This document shows, piece by piece, positions 1-5,109 of a DNA stretch of 5,109 nucleotides. The translations under genes and the position numbers were made by a program. The DNA is from Cytophagaceae bacterium UBA6715. GTDB taxonomy: Bacteria; Bacteroidota; Bacteroidia; Cytophagales; Spirosomataceae. Numbering within the stretch: the first letter of the stretch is position 1; each line of letters begins with the position of its first letter. Location of the stretch: the NCBI GenBank assembly GCA_002454335.1, contig DKIP01000071.1, positions 1 through 5,109 on the forward strand, written 5' to 3'. The notes under the pieces were generated by a model, which did not search any database, had not been told where the DNA came from, and saw nothing but the letters and a program-made list of their open reading frames with translations.

Positions 1-498
1 TTAGATACCTATTCCTTACAAGAAAAATTAGGGGATTTGGCGGGTAAAAACATCGCGATCATTGGGGATATCCTCCACTCACGTGTCGCTCTTTCGAATA
101 TTTATGCCTTGAAAAAACAAGGGGCCAATGTCCGCCTTTGTGGACCTAGCACCCTGATTCCGAAGCACATACAGTCACTGGGCGTCGAAGTTTCTCACGA
201 TGTGAAAAGCACGTTGCAATGGTGTGATGCGGCTAATGTCTTGCGGATACAGTTAGAGCGCCAACAAATCAAATACTTCCCAAGCTTACGTGAATATTCT
301 CAATTCTTTGGAATCACGCGTCAAATGTTGGAAGAGTTACCAAAAGAAATTGTCTTGATGCACCCAGGCCCGATCAATCGCGGGGTGGAATTAAGTTCCG
401 ATGCGGCAGATTCCCCTCATTCAATCATTTTAGATCAAGTAGAAAATGGCGTGGCGGTTCGGATGGCGGTGTTGTATTTACTAGCTTCGCGCGGCTAA
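1..498 (+). CDS. pyrB: Aspartate carbamoyltransferase catalytic chain, C-terminal part (5' end outside window)
   Basis: This is the C-terminal 165 residues of aspartate carbamoyltransferase, which joins carbamoyl phosphate and L-aspartate to form N-carbamoyl-L-aspartate, the committed step of cytoplasmic pyrimidine synthesis. The frame is open from base 1, so the gene continues off the left edge. The TTG at 37 is an internal Leu codon, not a start. Visible family motifs, numbered from base 1, are GDILHSRVALSN (residues 22-33), LRIQLER (81-87; the Arg and Gln match aspartate-site residues in known enzymes), MHPGPINRGVE (120-130) and NGVAVRMAVL near the end. The HPGPINRGVE form resembles the Bacillus-type rather than the E. 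coli-type chain. Family length is about 305-310, so roughly 140 residues are missing, including the carbamoyl-phosphate domain. Its last five codons and stop overlap the tail of the opposite-strand glycosyltransferase gene. Whether a regulatory pyrI exists cannot be seen here. Confidence 0.96.
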   Translation, partial: LDTYSLQEKLGDLAGKNIAIIGDILHSRVALSNIYALKKQGANVRLCGPSTLIPKHIQSLGVEVSHDVKSTLQWCDAANVLRIQLERQQIKYFPSLREYSQFFGITRQMLEELPKEIVLMHPGPINRGVELSSDAADSPHSIILDQVENGVAVRMAVLYLLASRG

Positions 499-1482
499 TA
501 AATCCTTATAGACTTCGAATAATTGATTCCCTGTAATTTGATTTCCACAGGCATAATGACCCAATGGACATGATTTTTTTCCATGGTCACCACAAGGCCG
601 ACATTCAAGATTATTAACCTCAACAATTCGATTTAAAGAAGCCAAAGGCCCAAACCCAAAGGCAGGTATCGTCGAACAAAATACCGCAACCGTAGGCGTA
701 TCTACTGCCGAACAAATGTGCATTGGCCCAGAATCATTCACAAAAGACATTAAGCTATGTTGGTAGATTCGAATCGCATCGACTAAGCCATGTTTGCCAG
801 CTTCATTGACGATCTTGCTTTCCGGACAGGCCTGCTCTATTTCCTCAGCTAAATGAACTTCATTCGGGGCACCCATTAACACCACAGGCTGGGATGCGGG
901 CAAAAGCTTAATGAAATCAATCCAAACGCGAACAGGTGTCCGTTTCGTTTCCCAAACAGATCCCGGAGAAATACAGATATAATCCTGGACAGGCAAATTA
1001 TTGTCACCAGGAAGAGACAAAAAGGGCTTGTAAACCTTAGGGCCTAACCAAGAAGTTAATAATGCCGTATTGCGTTCCGTTTCATGCTTTCCAGTTCCCC
1101 ATTCGTGCTTCACTCGTTCCGTAAAGAACCAAGACAAGGGGTTTTTATCGAATCCAACGACCTTTTTAGCGCCAATTGACAAACTCAAAAAGCCCATGCC
1201 AAAGAATCGTTGAGCCACAAATACCTGATCAAAGCTTTCCACTTTTAAATCCTTTTGCAAAACTTTCCAAGAAGCCCATTTGTGCTTTTTATCATAAGCC
1301 CAAACTTTGGTAAGATTCGGATGAGGATAAGCTTGAAAAATAGATTCATTCCCTTTGCGAACCAATAAATGAATGGATGTATCCGGAGATTCGAGGCGAA
1401 TTTTCTCCAACAAAGAACTAATCAGAATGGCGTCACCGAGGAAAGCCGTTTGAATAATAAGTACTTTGTTTGATATTGACAT
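481..1482 (-). CDS. Glycosyltransferase family 9 protein (heptosyltransferase-like)
   Basis: This 333-residue protein has the layout of GT9 enzymes, which transfer heptose or related sugars from nucleotide-sugar donors in building LPS core or other surface glycans at the cytoplasmic face of the inner membrane. The N-terminal Rossmann-like half opens with VLIIQTAFLGDAILISSLL (residues 7-25), matching the family's GD-containing first motif. The donor-binding half has ISPGSVWETKRTP (171-183), the usual PG...K pattern, and FVNDSGPMHICSAVDTPTVA (247-266), the usual D-S/T-G-x-x-H-x-x-A pattern. The C-terminus carries a cysteine cluster (C294, C297, C305, C312). No signal peptide or membrane span is evident. 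The ATG at 1482 lies just before the first motif, and no Shine-Dalgarno precedes it. It is transcribed divergently from the M16 peptidase gene and converges on pyrB with an 18-base overlap. The acceptor and sugar cannot be read from sequence, so waaF/waaC-type symbols are not assigned. Confidence 0.9.
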   Translation of the reverse strand: MSISNKVLIIQTAFLGDAILISSLLEKIRLESPDTSIHLLVRKGNESIFQAYPHPNLTKVWAYDKKHKWASWKVLQKDLKVESFDQVFVAQRFFGMGFLSLSIGAKKVVGFDKNPLSWFFTERVKHEWGTGKHETERNTALLTSWLGPKVYKPFLSLPGDNNLPVQDYICISPGSVWETKRTPVRVWIDFIKLLPASQPVVLMGAPNEVHLAEEIEQACPESKIVNEAGKHGLVDAIRIYQHSLMSFVNDSGPMHICSAVDTPTVAVFCSTIPAFGFGPLASLNRIVEVNNLECRPCGDHGKKSCPLGHYACGNQITGNQLFEVYKDLLAARS

Positions 1483-1516
1483 GAAAGAAATATGCGTGAT
1501 TCGGCATAAAATTAGT

Positions 1517-1524
1517 TAATTTTG
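1517..1524 (+). promoter_or_regulatory. Candidate Bacteroidota -7 promoter box for the peptidase-hemW operon
   Basis: TAATTTTG matches the Bacteroidota sigma-A -7 consensus TAnnTTTG at every fixed position. It lies in the 66-base divergent spacer and would place the transcript start near 1531, giving a short leader before the ATG at 1549. The -33 element is poor: only GTG at 1496-1498, 18 bases upstream, resembles TTG. The box overlaps the alternative TTG start at 1522, which argues against that start being used. Confidence 0.5.
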
Positions 1525-1548
1525 AAATCTTTTGCGCTACGATTATTT

Positions 1549-2778
1549 ATGAATTCAATTCAGTTAACAACTTTGGACAATGGGATAACGATTGTTCACC
1601 GGCAAGTTCAACATACCGAAATTTCACATTTAGGTATCATGTTGGACATCGGAAGTCGGGACGAGTTGGACAATGAACAAGGATTAGCGCATTTTTGGGA
1701 GCATTTAGCCTTCAAGGGTACCCAAAAGAAGAATAATATGCAGATTATCAATCGCCTCGAGGTAATCGGTGGTGAACTGAATGCCTATACGACAAAAGAA
1801 AAAATCTGTTTTCACGCATCAGTTTTGAGTCCCTATTTCGAGCGGGCTTTAGAATTAATCACCGACATCACCTTTCATTCGACTTTTCCAGCGAAGGAAA
1901 TTGAGAAAGAGCGCAGTGTAATTTTGGAGGAAATGTCCATGTATTATGAGGCTCCGGAAGATGCGATTCAAGATGATTTTGACGAACTATTATTCCCAAA
2001 TCATTCCTTGGGTATAAATATTTTAGGCACGAATGAAACCGTTAATTCGTTCAAAAAGAAAGACTTAGACGCCTTTATTGCACGTAATTTAGATACAAGC
2101 AGGATTGTGATTTCATCGATCGGAAAGCACAGCCACGACAAAGTATTTAAATGGGCAGAAAAACATGTAGGTCAAATTCCGATTAAACGGAATCAGGTGA
2201 AACGCATGACGCCTCCTAGTATGTTGCCCGTAGAGCGCGTGACCAAACGGGGATTGAATCAGTCGCATGTGGCATTAGGCCGACAATCCTACGCGATCAA
2301 GCATCCCGATCGATTGGCATTTTTCATGTTGATCAATTTATTGGGGGGGCCATCCATGAATTCTTTGTTGAATGTTTCCATTCGCGAAAAAAGAGGCTTG
2401 GTTTATTCCATTGAGGCAAATTTCACATCTTACGTTGACTCGGGTTTTTGGGCGATTTATTTTGGCACGGAATCGAACCAAGTGAATAAATCAATCAAAT
2501 TGATACACAAGGAATTCGATAAATTAAAGGATCGCAGTTTAAGTCCGGCGCAATTATTGAAGATAAAATCCCAATTAAAGGGCCAAATGGCCATGGCGGA
2601 GGAAAGCAATTTGAATTTCATGTTGATGATGGCCAAAAGCCTCCTAGATCGCGAGAAGATTGAAACGATCGAAGAAATTTTTGAGCAAATTGATCTAGTT
2701 TCTTCCGAGCAATTACAAAGCTTAGCGCAGGAAATGTTTCAGTCGGAGCAATTAAGTTACTTGATTTTTGAACCCTAA
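1549..2778 (+). CDS. M16 family zinc metallopeptidase (M16B, processing-peptidase-like)
   Basis: Read from ATG 1549 this is a 409-residue M16 peptidase, the family of mitochondrial processing peptidase and insulinase. The zinc motif HFWEH (residues 48-52) is intact, giving two His ligands and the catalytic Glu. The probable third ligand is E128, in the ERSVILEEMSMY segment. The C-terminal half keeps the family's REKRGLVYSI stretch (279-288), which contributes the Arg/Tyr substrate-contact motif. About 400-420 residues is typical of single-unit M16B enzymes, which usually work as dimers. No signal peptide is seen, so a cytoplasmic location is likely; substrates are unknown. The frame is open back to TTG 1522, but ATG 1549 is preferred. 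The upstream nine residues (MKSFALRLF) are not family-like, and the -7 box overlaps that TTG. A G7 run at 2343-2349 encodes part of LLGGP. It is followed after 5 bases by hemW, suggesting co-transcription. Confidence 0.92.
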   Translation: MNSIQLTTLDNGITIVHRQVQHTEISHLGIMLDIGSRDELDNEQGLAHFWEHLAFKGTQKKNNMQIINRLEVIGGELNAYTTKEKICFHASVLSPYFERALELITDITFHSTFPAKEIEKERSVILEEMSMYYEAPEDAIQDDFDELLFPNHSLGINILGTNETVNSFKKKDLDAFIARNLDTSRIVISSIGKHSHDKVFKWAEKHVGQIPIKRNQVKRMTPPSMLPVERVTKRGLNQSHVALGRQSYAIKHPDRLAFFMLINLLGGPSMNSLLNVSIREKRGLVYSIEANFTSYVDSGFWAIYFGTESNQVNKSIKLIHKEFDKLKDRSLSPAQLLKIKSQLKGQMAMAEESNLNFMLMMAKSLLDREKIETIEEIFEQIDLVSSEQLQSLAQEMFQSEQLSYLIFEP

Positions 2779-2783
2779 TTCCG

Positions 2784-3914
2784 GTGCATCTTTACCTGCA
2801 TATTCCCTTTTGCCATCAAGCCTGTCACTATTGTGATTTTCATTTTTCTACGCGTTTGTCGGGAAAAGCGGCATTGGTTGAAGCATTGATCAAAGAAATT
2901 GAACTGCAAAAAGATTACTTAGGAAGACGCGAGCTATCGACCATCTATTTCGGAGGTGGAACTCCGTCGACCTTAAGTCCAAGGGAATTATCTTCCATTT
3001 TCAAGGCAATTGACAAGCATTTTGAGGTTTTAGTTGGGGCAGAAATCACCTTAGAAGCCAATCCGGAGGATTTAACACCCGAATACCTGTCGGCCTTAAA
3101 GGAATTAGGTGTAAACCGACTGAGCATCGGAATTCAATCATTTCATGCGTCAAATTTGACATTTATGAATCGGAATCATGATGTCACACAAGCTCGAAAA
3201 TCGATTCAGGATGCACAAGCCATCGGTTTAAACAACATCAGCATCGATATCATTTATGGAATTCCATCGAACGATATGGACATGTTGGAACAAGATCTCG
3301 CGGCCGCAGTTGCCACGGGAGTCCAACATATTTCAGCATATAGCTTAACCATTGAACCGAAAACGGTCTTTGGACATCAGTTGAAGAAAGGCATATTTAA
3401 AGAAACGCCAGAGCAACACATGGCCGCAGCCTTTGAATTCACGCATCAATACTTAGAAAAGCAGGGTTTCATGGCGTATGAGACGTCAAATTTTGCTAAA
3501 ACAGGATTTGAATCCCAGCATAATTCGAGTTACTGGAGGCAGGAATCGTATTTGGGAATAGGTCCAGCGGCGCATAGTTTTAATCAAACGACCCGACAGT
3601 GGAATGTGTCGAATAACACGACTTATGTCAAGCAATTAGCCTCAGGCATCATTCCTGCGGAAGTGGAGATATTAAGCCCGGAGAATCAAATCAATGAATA
3701 TATCATGACCCAACTGCGCACGCATTGGGGAATTGATTTGAATTTTTTGCGGGAGCGCTTTGCTGCCATTGAAACTCCCTTTCCTGATAATGAGATTTTA
3801 GGATGGGTTTCTTCAGGTTATGCAACGCTAGAAAATGACCGATTAAAACTTAAAGGCCAAGGGAAATTAATCGCAGATGGCTTGGCGGCGGAGATTTTTA
3901 TTGTTGGCGAATAA
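2784..3914 (+). CDS. hemW: HemW radical SAM haem chaperone (HemN-like, formerly annotated coproporphyrinogen III oxidase)
   Basis: This 376-residue protein matches HemW, a cytoplasmic radical SAM protein that binds haem and passes it to haem enzymes. The [4Fe-4S] motif is C10-x3-C14-x2-C17 within HIPFCHQACHYCDF. Position 19 is Phe where true HemN oxidases have a fourth Cys, which favours HemW. Further motifs are FGGGTPS (56-62, SAM binding), LSIGIQSF (113-120), the HNSSYW motif typical of HemW (246-251), GIGPAAHS (258-265) and a C-terminal winged-helix-like region ending LKGQGKLIADGLAAEIF. Length is normal for the family. The start is GTG: translation from here gives MHLYLHIPFC, the standard HemW N-terminus, and no in-frame ATG lies nearby upstream. 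No Shine-Dalgarno is present. The 5-base gap to the peptidase stop suggests translational coupling. A strong hairpin follows its stop codon by 3 bases. Confidence 0.95.
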   Translation: MHLYLHIPFCHQACHYCDFHFSTRLSGKAALVEALIKEIELQKDYLGRRELSTIYFGGGTPSTLSPRELSSIFKAIDKHFEVLVGAEITLEANPEDLTPEYLSALKELGVNRLSIGIQSFHASNLTFMNRNHDVTQARKSIQDAQAIGLNNISIDIIYGIPSNDMDMLEQDLAAAVATGVQHISAYSLTIEPKTVFGHQLKKGIFKETPEQHMAAAFEFTHQYLEKQGFMAYETSNFAKTGFESQHNSSYWRQESYLGIGPAAHSFNQTTRQWNVSNNTTYVKQLASGIIPAEVEILSPENQINEYIMTQLRTHWGIDLNFLRERFAAIETPFPDNEILGWVSSGYATLENDRLKLKGQGKLIADGLAAEIFIVGE

Positions 3915-3917
3915 ACG

Positions 3918-3946
3918 CTTTGGCAAACCTTTCAGGATTGCCAAAG
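3918..3946 (+). terminator. Hairpin, probable terminator of the peptidase-hemW operon
   Basis: CTTTGGCAA (3918-3926) and TTGCCAAAG (3938-3946) form a perfect 9-bp stem. The 11-base loop can fold further as CCT/AGG around TTC. It begins 3 bases after the hemW TAA, exactly where a terminator is expected. The following T-tract is only TTTG, so it is not a textbook intrinsic terminator; it may act with the next hairpin or as a 3'-end stabiliser. Confidence 0.65.
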
Positions 3947-3951
3947 TTTGA

Positions 3952-3968
3952 GACGAATTTCATTCGTC
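3952..3968. repeat. Short perfect hairpin GACGAAT-TTC-ATTCGTC
   Basis: Seven perfect base pairs close a 3-base TTC loop, starting only 5 bases after the end of the hemW hairpin. It could form on RNA from either strand. No T-tract follows, so it is recorded as a palindromic repeat rather than a terminator. Whether it recurs elsewhere in the genome cannot be judged from this window. Confidence 0.6.
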
Positions 3969-3972
3969 AACT

Positions 3973-3992
3973 CCTCAGACTAAAATCTGAGG
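3973..3992. repeat. Short perfect hairpin CCTCAGA-CTAAAA-TCTGAGG
   Basis: Seven perfect base pairs enclose a 6-base loop. The core CAGACT...TCTG resembles the AGACT/AGTCT arms of the larger inverted repeat about 20 bases downstream, suggesting related repeat families. It is followed by TTATATAA, so a weak terminator role on the + strand is possible. Confidence 0.6.
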
Positions 3993-4010
3993 TTATATAA
4001 TATGTATTAA

Positions 4011-4062
4011 CACCAGACTTCAGTCTATGGCACGGTTTATAACCCCAAACTGAAGTCTAGGG
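4011..4062. repeat. REP/BIME-like composite inverted repeat
   Basis: AGACTTCAGT (4015-4024) and ACTGAAGTCT (4049-4058) form a perfect 10-bp stem. Inside it, GGTT (4034-4037) and AACC (4041-4044) form a second stem around TAT. Each outer arm is itself nearly palindromic: AGACT-TC-AGTCT on the left and AAACT-GA-AGTCT on the right, flanked by CC/GG-type bases. This nested symmetry is typical of REP or BIME elements mobilised in trans by REP-associated tyrosine transposases. The one-base differences between arms look like an eroded copy. No transposase gene is in the window, and copy number is unknown. Confidence 0.55.
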
Positions 4063-4094
4063 AATTAAAACAAACAAAAGGTCTAAAGACTCAA

Positions 4095-4128
4095 TTGCTT
4101 CTATCTTAGCTCATTTTTTGTATTTTTG
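4095..4128 (+). promoter_or_regulatory. Probable Bacteroidota-type promoter of mtgA
   Basis: TATTTTTG (4121-4128), followed by C, fits the -7 consensus TAnnTTTG perfectly. TTG at 4095-4097 sits 23 bases upstream and can serve as the -33 element, at the long end of the accepted spacing. The predicted transcript start near 4135 leaves a leader of about 20 bases, A-rich and without a Shine-Dalgarno, before the mtgA ATG at 4156. Confidence 0.7.
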
Positions 4129-4155
4129 CCTTAACAACAATACGGAATTTACTCA

Positions 4156-4935
4156 ATGGCCAAACGCGTCGATCTTAGCAACACTTCTCGCTCTACCCCT
4201 CGTGGCAACAAGTTTGACCGTTTAAATAAATCACCTAAAAAAGGGTCAACTTCCTTCTTAAAAAAAATAGGCCGATTACTATTATACATTTGGATCAGCA
4301 CCATTGTGGCCGTTGTCCTTTTCAAATTTGTTCCTGTTTACTTCACTCCTACGATGGCATCGCGCAAAATCGATGCGCTTATGGATGGCGAACCGAGCAA
4401 AATTCATAGCCAGTGGACTTCCTACGAGGAAATCGACCGGAATTGTCCATTAGCCGTCATCGCTTCAGAAGATCAATTATTCCCTGAACACCATGGGTTT
4501 GATTTTGAAGCAATGGGAACCGCTTTTATGAAAAACCAAAAAGGAAAACGAATTAAAGGGGCGAGTACCATATCCCAACAAGTTGCCAAAAACGTATTTC
4601 TTTGGCAGGGTCGCTCCTATTTCAGAAAAGCCCTAGAAGCCTATTTTACCGTATTAATTGAGTTTATCTGGGGAAAAGAACGCATCATGGAGGTCTATTT
4701 AAATGTCGCTGAAACAGGTAAAATGACCTTTGGTGTCGAAGAGGCTTGTCGGCGATATTATGGCCACACTTCCGCAGAAGTAAGTACCACGGAAGCTGCG
4801 CGCATTGCTGCATGCTTACCCAATCCCATTCGCTTTTCAATTAAAAACCCTTCGGGTTATGTCAGCAAACGTACTTCGTTCATTAAACGCCAAATGAGTG
4901 CTTTAGGAGGTAAGAAATTCCTAAGAAACTTATAA
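4156..4935 (+). CDS. mtgA: Monofunctional biosynthetic peptidoglycan glycosyltransferase (GT51)
   Basis: This 259-residue protein polymerises lipid II into glycan strands on the periplasmic face of the inner membrane and has no penicillin-binding transpeptidase domain. The N-terminus is basic and Ser/Lys/Arg-rich (about residues 1-38, cytoplasmic). A single membrane anchor follows at about 39-58, and then the GT51 domain. Its motifs appear in order: ASEDQLFPEHHGFD (103-116, with E105 the expected catalytic Glu), KGASTISQQVAKNVFLW (134-150), RKALEAY (157-163, with E161 the likely second key Glu), MEVYLNVAETG (178-188), FGVEEACRRYYG (192-203) and AARIAACLPNPIRFS (214-228). All key residues are present. 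Length is close to E. coli MtgA (about 240), the excess being the N-terminal tail. It has its own promoter, and its last codon and stop overlap the end of the opposite-strand MGMT-family gene by 6 bases. Confidence 0.95.
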   Translation: MAKRVDLSNTSRSTPRGNKFDRLNKSPKKGSTSFLKKIGRLLLYIWISTIVAVVLFKFVPVYFTPTMASRKIDALMDGEPSKIHSQWTSYEEIDRNCPLAVIASEDQLFPEHHGFDFEAMGTAFMKNQKGKRIKGASTISQQVAKNVFLWQGRSYFRKALEAYFTVLIEFIWGKERIMEVYLNVAETGKMTFGVEEACRRYYGHTSAEVSTTEAARIAACLPNPIRFSIKNPSGYVSKRTSFIKRQMSALGGKKFLRNL

Positions 4936-5109
4936 TAGTTCGATGGTTGGGTCCCAGAAATGGGATTTAAAATCAAGTATTTGATCATCTTGAACGCGAA
5001 TTCCTTCAGAAGCTAGCAATTCTTGCATGCGTTCTCCACCGAAAAAATTCTTACCTGTCAGCACCCCATTGCGATTAACCACGCGATGTGCCGGGATGTC
5101 CGAAAGCGT
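4930..5109 (-). CDS. MGMT-family alkyltransferase-like (ATL) protein, C-terminal part (5' end outside window)
   Basis: On the minus strand an open frame enters from the right edge and ends at a TAA (plus-strand bases 4930-4932), giving 59 residues. It contains IPAHRVVNRNGVLTGKNFF (residues 5-23), MQELLASEGIRVQ (28-40) and DFKSHFWDP (46-54). This is the C-terminal half of the DNA-binding domain of the O6-methylguanine-DNA methyltransferase superfamily. In true methyltransferases the motif is PCHRV; here the Cys is Ala (codon at 5089-5091). The protein therefore cannot accept an alkyl group in the usual way and belongs with ATL proteins, which bind alkylated guanines and flag them for nucleotide excision repair. 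Family members of this form are about 100-110 residues, so nearly half lies beyond the window. It converges on mtgA with a 6-base overlap. No start or promoter can be seen. Confidence 0.88.
   Translation of the reverse strand, partial: TLSDIPAHRVVNRNGVLTGKNFFGGERMQELLASEGIRVQDDQILDFKSHFWDPTIELL

Larger units (their letters stand above)
3915..4155. other. Intergenic region of 241 bases between hemW and mtgA, rich in palindromes
   Basis: No convincing coding frame is seen on either strand. From left to right it holds the terminator-like hairpin, a 7-bp palindrome (3952-3968), another 7-bp palindrome (3973-3992), an AT-rich stretch containing the perfect palindrome TTATATAA (3993-4000), a REP-like inverted repeat (4015-4058), a small GTCT-AA-AGAC palindrome (4081-4090) and the mtgA promoter. 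Both neighbours read rightward, so the region combines a terminator zone and a promoter zone with repeat-like DNA in between. Confidence 0.85.

Noticed and set aside
37..39. TTG as the start of the first gene
   Set aside because: The frame is open to base 1 and the upstream residues (LDTYSLQEKLGD) match the middle of aspartate carbamoyltransferase, so this is an internal Leu in a gene cut by the window edge.
1507..1514. Minus-strand -7 box (TAATTTTA) for the GT9 gene
   Set aside because: The final G of the consensus is missing and no TTG lies at a suitable distance, so it is too weak to annotate as a promoter.
1522..1524. TTG as the start of the M16 peptidase
   Set aside because: It overlaps a perfect -7 promoter box, and the nine extra residues are not family-like. 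ATG 1549 gives the usual M16 N-terminus.
2945..3127. A 60-codon open frame on the minus strand within hemW
   Set aside because: It lies wholly inside the well-supported hemW frame, shows no recognisable motif, and is best explained as a shadow of the coding strand.
2784..3914. Annotation as oxygen-independent coproporphyrinogen III oxidase (HemN)
   Set aside because: The fourth cysteine of the HemN motif is Phe, the HNxxYW motif is present and the length is short, all pointing to HemW.
3952..4062. CRISPR array or riboswitch
   Set aside because: The repeats are inverted and of differing sequence, not regularly spaced direct repeats. No known riboswitch core was recognised, and the palindromes lie well upstream of the mtgA promoter, so they would not be in its leader.
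4081..4090. GTCT-AA-AGAC palindrome as an operator for mtgA
   Set aside because: It has only four base pairs with a 2-base centre, lies upstream of the -33 position, and such short dyads are frequent by chance in this AT-rich spacer.

Overview
The window looks like an ordinary chromosomal housekeeping segment from a member of the Bacteroidota, possibly a Cytophagales-type bacterium (inference, no database search). The reasons are the Bacteroidota-style -7 promoter boxes (TAnnTTTG) ahead of two genes, the lack of Shine-Dalgarno sequences before any visible start, moderate-to-low GC, and the protein types. Six protein-coding genes are seen, two of them cut by the window edges. No rRNA, tRNA, CRISPR array, transposase, phage gene or defence gene is visible.

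Left part (1-1548): the 3' half of pyrB (aspartate carbamoyltransferase, pyrimidine synthesis) runs rightward off the left edge. It converges tail-to-tail, with an 18-base overlap, on a leftward GT9 (heptosyltransferase-like) glycosyltransferase, probably for surface polysaccharide or LPS. A 66-base divergent spacer separates the GT9 gene from the next rightward unit and carries a good -7 box.

Middle (1549-3914): a probable two-gene operon. An M16-family zinc peptidase with an intact HxxEH motif is followed after 5 bases by hemW, a radical SAM haem chaperone that starts at GTG. The unit ends in a strong hairpin 3 bases after the hemW stop codon.

Non-coding 3915-4155 (241 bases): the most structured non-coding part. 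It holds the terminator-like hairpin, two more perfect short palindromes, and a larger REP/BIME-like inverted repeat (AGACTTCAGT ... ACTGAAGTCT) around an inner GGTT/AACC stem. A clear promoter for the next gene follows.

Right part (4156-5109): mtgA (monofunctional peptidoglycan glycosyltransferase, GT51) converges, with a 6-base overlap, on the 3' part of a leftward MGMT-family gene. Its motif reads IPAHRVV, so the alkyl-accepting cysteine is missing and it is better called an alkyltransferase-like (ATL) protein.

The genes serve separate functions: nucleotide synthesis, envelope glycan assembly, proteolysis, haem delivery and DNA-damage recognition. I see no evidence of a new multi-gene system. 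The palindrome cluster and the cysteine-less MGMT homologue are the items most worth a second look.
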